From Aradus depressus (lineage: Eukaryota; Arthropoda; Insecta; Hemiptera; Aradidae): 64,000 nt of DNA. The stretch is taken from positions 2,462,713-2,526,712 of the forward strand of contig OY759222.1 of assembly GCA_963662175.1 (NCBI GenBank), given 5' to 3'. Positions 62,341 through 64,000 of this stretch are shown here, piece by piece (the stretch's first letter is position 1; each line of letters starts with the position of its first letter). A program made the position numbers and the translations under genes. Below the pieces are notes generated by a model. The model was given only the letters and a program-made list of their open reading frames with translations. It made no database searches and was not told where the DNA came from.

Positions 62341-62804
62341 CCCGGTGCCGGGGGCCCCACCGACCACCGACAGGCGTGCGGCGGCTGCCCCCGGCTCCGG
62401 GACACAGGCAGAACAGAACCCCCGATAAGATCCCGAGGTCACTCGGCGTAAAGAGCCGGAGAACATAGGGTGATTTGACCGACCCCGGTTTAGCGTGGTT
62501 CTGGGGATGACCACGGGTTGCTAGTAACACAGCCCTCCTGCGACCATCCTCGGCGCAACGCCGCCAAGAGCATGGATGCCTGGTTCTGATTTTTCTCGGG
62601 AAACGCCGATAAGGTAGGTTGGGGGATCCGGCCAGACGCCCCGGCGAATGGCGGGTTCTACAGCCGGCCGTAGCAGCAATAAAATAAACGAGAATGATAT
62701 TATGCCCTTATTCCCCCCTACTCGGAGGACGGGTGTTTTTGAGCCTCCTTCAGGGGCCGGTACACCCGAAATAAAAAAAATAAATAAAAAATAATAAAAA
62801 GAGC
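62341..62804 (+). other. 3' UTR and A-rich tail of the R1-type element
   Basis: GC-rich sequence with inverted pieces (cccggtgccgggggcc; ctcggcgcaacgccgcc) likely to form RNA structure used by the RT. It ends ...ggggccggtacacccg then aaataaaaaaaataaataaa. It differs from the 3' end of the copies at 5.9, 28.2 and 52.1 kb. Confidence 0.6.
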
Positions 62805-63510
62805 CTTGAGCCTTGTTGAGCTTAGTAGGTTAGTATGTTACTTCTGAGCTACCGACCGTCGTTGTTCTATGAATGGCGTCCTATATGGCGCTGTACAATG
62901 AAACAAAAAAAAACGCTGACGCCACCTCATTACTTTCATTTAACCAGTATTGGCAGTATGAGAAAGGGGAGGTGAGAGTGATCTGTAAAAGCGTGGTTGG
63001 TATAAGAAAGTCCTGTAATGGCCAAATCACAATTCATGTCACGAATTTTTGTTATAGTTTTTATTTTTTTTATTTTGTTCTCATCTTCAAATTGGCTTTC
63101 ACAGCTGATAATACAGTTGAAAGCCTATTTCAACATTTTATTTCTTTCTTTTGGGGTGCTGGGAATTTCCCACTGAATTCAATCCGATACATCCCTCCCC
63201 CCCTTCCCCGTTCGGACATGTTAATCCAATACCGTTTCACACTCTACAAATTTCCTGTGTTCATGTGTGGGAGTCGAAGAGTCTGAAGAAACAAAAAATA
63301 GGATGTCCTGCAAAATGTTGTGTCCCTATTCGGAACCCTTCCCCAAATAGCTGATAGGAGATATCTGATAGCAGATATCTGAGCCGAGGTTCAATGTCCC
63401 AGAGGTCTTCTTCCTTCCTCCTCAGTCCAGCGTCAGTCCTCACCATGTTACCACTGGCTGTCCTCACTTTGTAAGTTGACTCTCCATTATCCGGAATTCA
63501 AAAAAATTCC
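62805..63510. other. Unassigned DNA
   Basis: No supported gene. 62,960-63,020 resembles the reverse of 32,700-32,760 (gtgatctgtaaaagcgtggttggtataagaaagtc), so it includes a dispersed repeat. A short inverted repeat 'gatatctgatagcagatatc' is at 63,360-63,380. Confidence 0.4.
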
Positions 63511-63513
63511 AGA

Positions 63514-63523
63514 TTATATATAC

Positions 63524-63575
<52 letters not shown>

Positions 63576-63576
63576 T
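63514..63576. repeat. (TA)n microsatellite
   Basis: An imperfect TA run with interspersed 'catatatatatatgta' pieces. Confidence 0.9.
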
Positions 63577-63700
63577 GTAATTTACAAATAGATATTCACA
63601 ACTGTATAAATAAGACAAACAACAAACAAATTTACTAAAAGGGTCAAAATGTGAAGAGGGGAGAAATCAGTGGTGACCCTCCCTTGACACTGAGTTACAC

Positions 63701-64000
63701 TCATTTATAACTCAGTTTTGCTATTAAGGATGTCTCTAGGCCATTAGCGCTTAAGGCGTCGTTGGAAAAGTGTGACAGAATGGAGAATAAGTTTGTGTAC
63801 CTGGATTTAGCCACTTCAGTGACATAGGGAATGCTGAGTTTAGAATGTAGGGTCTTGTTGGAAACATACTAAGGAGCATTGGTTATTGTACGAAGGATTT
63901 TGGATTCAAGGGATTGAATGCACTGCGGATTGGAAACCTTGGCAGAACCCCAGAGTTCGTAAATCTACATCCGTTTCTACATTGCTCGTTTTATTTTCAA
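63701..64000 (-). pseudogene. Jockey-type RT C-terminal tail, runs off the window
   Basis: Reading the minus strand from the window end to TGA at 63,701: IYELWGSAKVSNPQCIQSLE, SKILRTITNAP, a TAG, YVSNKTLHSKLSIPYVTEVA and a short tail ending KLSYK. The ELWGSA..SN, LR.ITNAP-YVSN and IP.V landmarks are those of jockey-clade ORF2. Three in-frame TAG codons (two at the start, one at NAP-) fall where relatives usually have Trp or similar, so the copy is dead. It is a different lineage from the tail at 44.6 kb. Confidence 0.8.

Larger units (their letters stand above)
57430..62804 (+). mobile_element. R1-clade non-LTR retrotransposon, near full length
   Basis: After the poly-A of the previous copy a ~108-bp leader precedes ORF1 (57,538). 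ORF1 and ORF2 overlap by 11 nt. The 3' UTR is ~460 bp and GC-rich, with an A-rich tail at 62,772-62,804. The element is much more GC-rich than its surroundings. It belongs to the same family as the one at 9.1 kb but is a distinct lineage (longer ORF1 N-terminus, different UTR). I could not find a target duplication, so the 5' end is uncertain. One frameshift and one nonsense codon are visible. Confidence 0.85.

Overview
This is eukaryotic DNA, most likely from an insect. R1-clade non-LTR retrotransposons, of which there are several copies here, are known essentially from arthropods. Jockey-type, RTE-like, Penelope-like, gypsy-like and P/THAP9-like remnants sit beside them. The background is AT-rich, with poly-A, TA and minisatellite tracts. 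I find no complete host gene. Almost everything recognisable is transposable-element (TE) sequence, much of it nested, broken or inverted.

Layout. 0-5.6 kb: AT-rich DNA with a gag-like coiled-coil reading frame (minus), a 108-bp tandem repeat and a 38-bp tandem repeat. 5.6-19.4 kb: a large degenerate inverted repeat. Each arm carries the 5' part of a jockey-type element, and the centre holds an 18-bp minisatellite. The left arm is interrupted by a full-length R1-type element (9,116-13,972, 14-bp target duplication), and its outer part by a truncated R1-type copy and a 663-bp retroposed fragment. The right arm is interrupted by a 257-bp MITE and a solo LTR. 19.4-29.6 kb: low-copy DNA with a possible exon, 104-, 78- and 117-bp tandem repeats, a gypsy-type integrase fragment, a P/THAP9-type transposase relic and a tiny R1-type insertion with an unusually long flanking duplication. 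29.6-32.5 kb: about 75 copies of a 38-bp minisatellite.

33.7-44.2 kb: a three-level nest. A minus-strand LTR element (A) has its 5' LTR split by a 764-bp retroposon, which is itself split by a plus-strand LTR element (B) with identical 909-bp LTRs. A and B each encode only one coiled-coil, basic-tailed gag-like protein and no pol. 45.0-56.5 kb: a near-identical long palindrome of R1, gag-like and fragment mosaics. Its centre is a triplicated 330-bp sequence and a perfect 40-bp-arm hairpin. A Penelope-like GIY-YIG fragment lies only in the right half. 57.5-62.8 kb: a long R1-type element with one frameshift in ORF1 and one premature stop in ORF2. 62.8-64 kb: unassigned DNA and a jockey-type RT tail running off the window.

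How the genes work together: each R1-type element carries a nucleic-acid-binding ORF1 (CCHC knuckles) and an endonuclease/RT ORF2 joined by a conserved 11-nt overlap. This is the usual pair for target-primed reverse transcription. The gag-only LTR elements would need polymerase and integrase supplied in trans. All identities rest on motif recognition by eye; no database search was possible.
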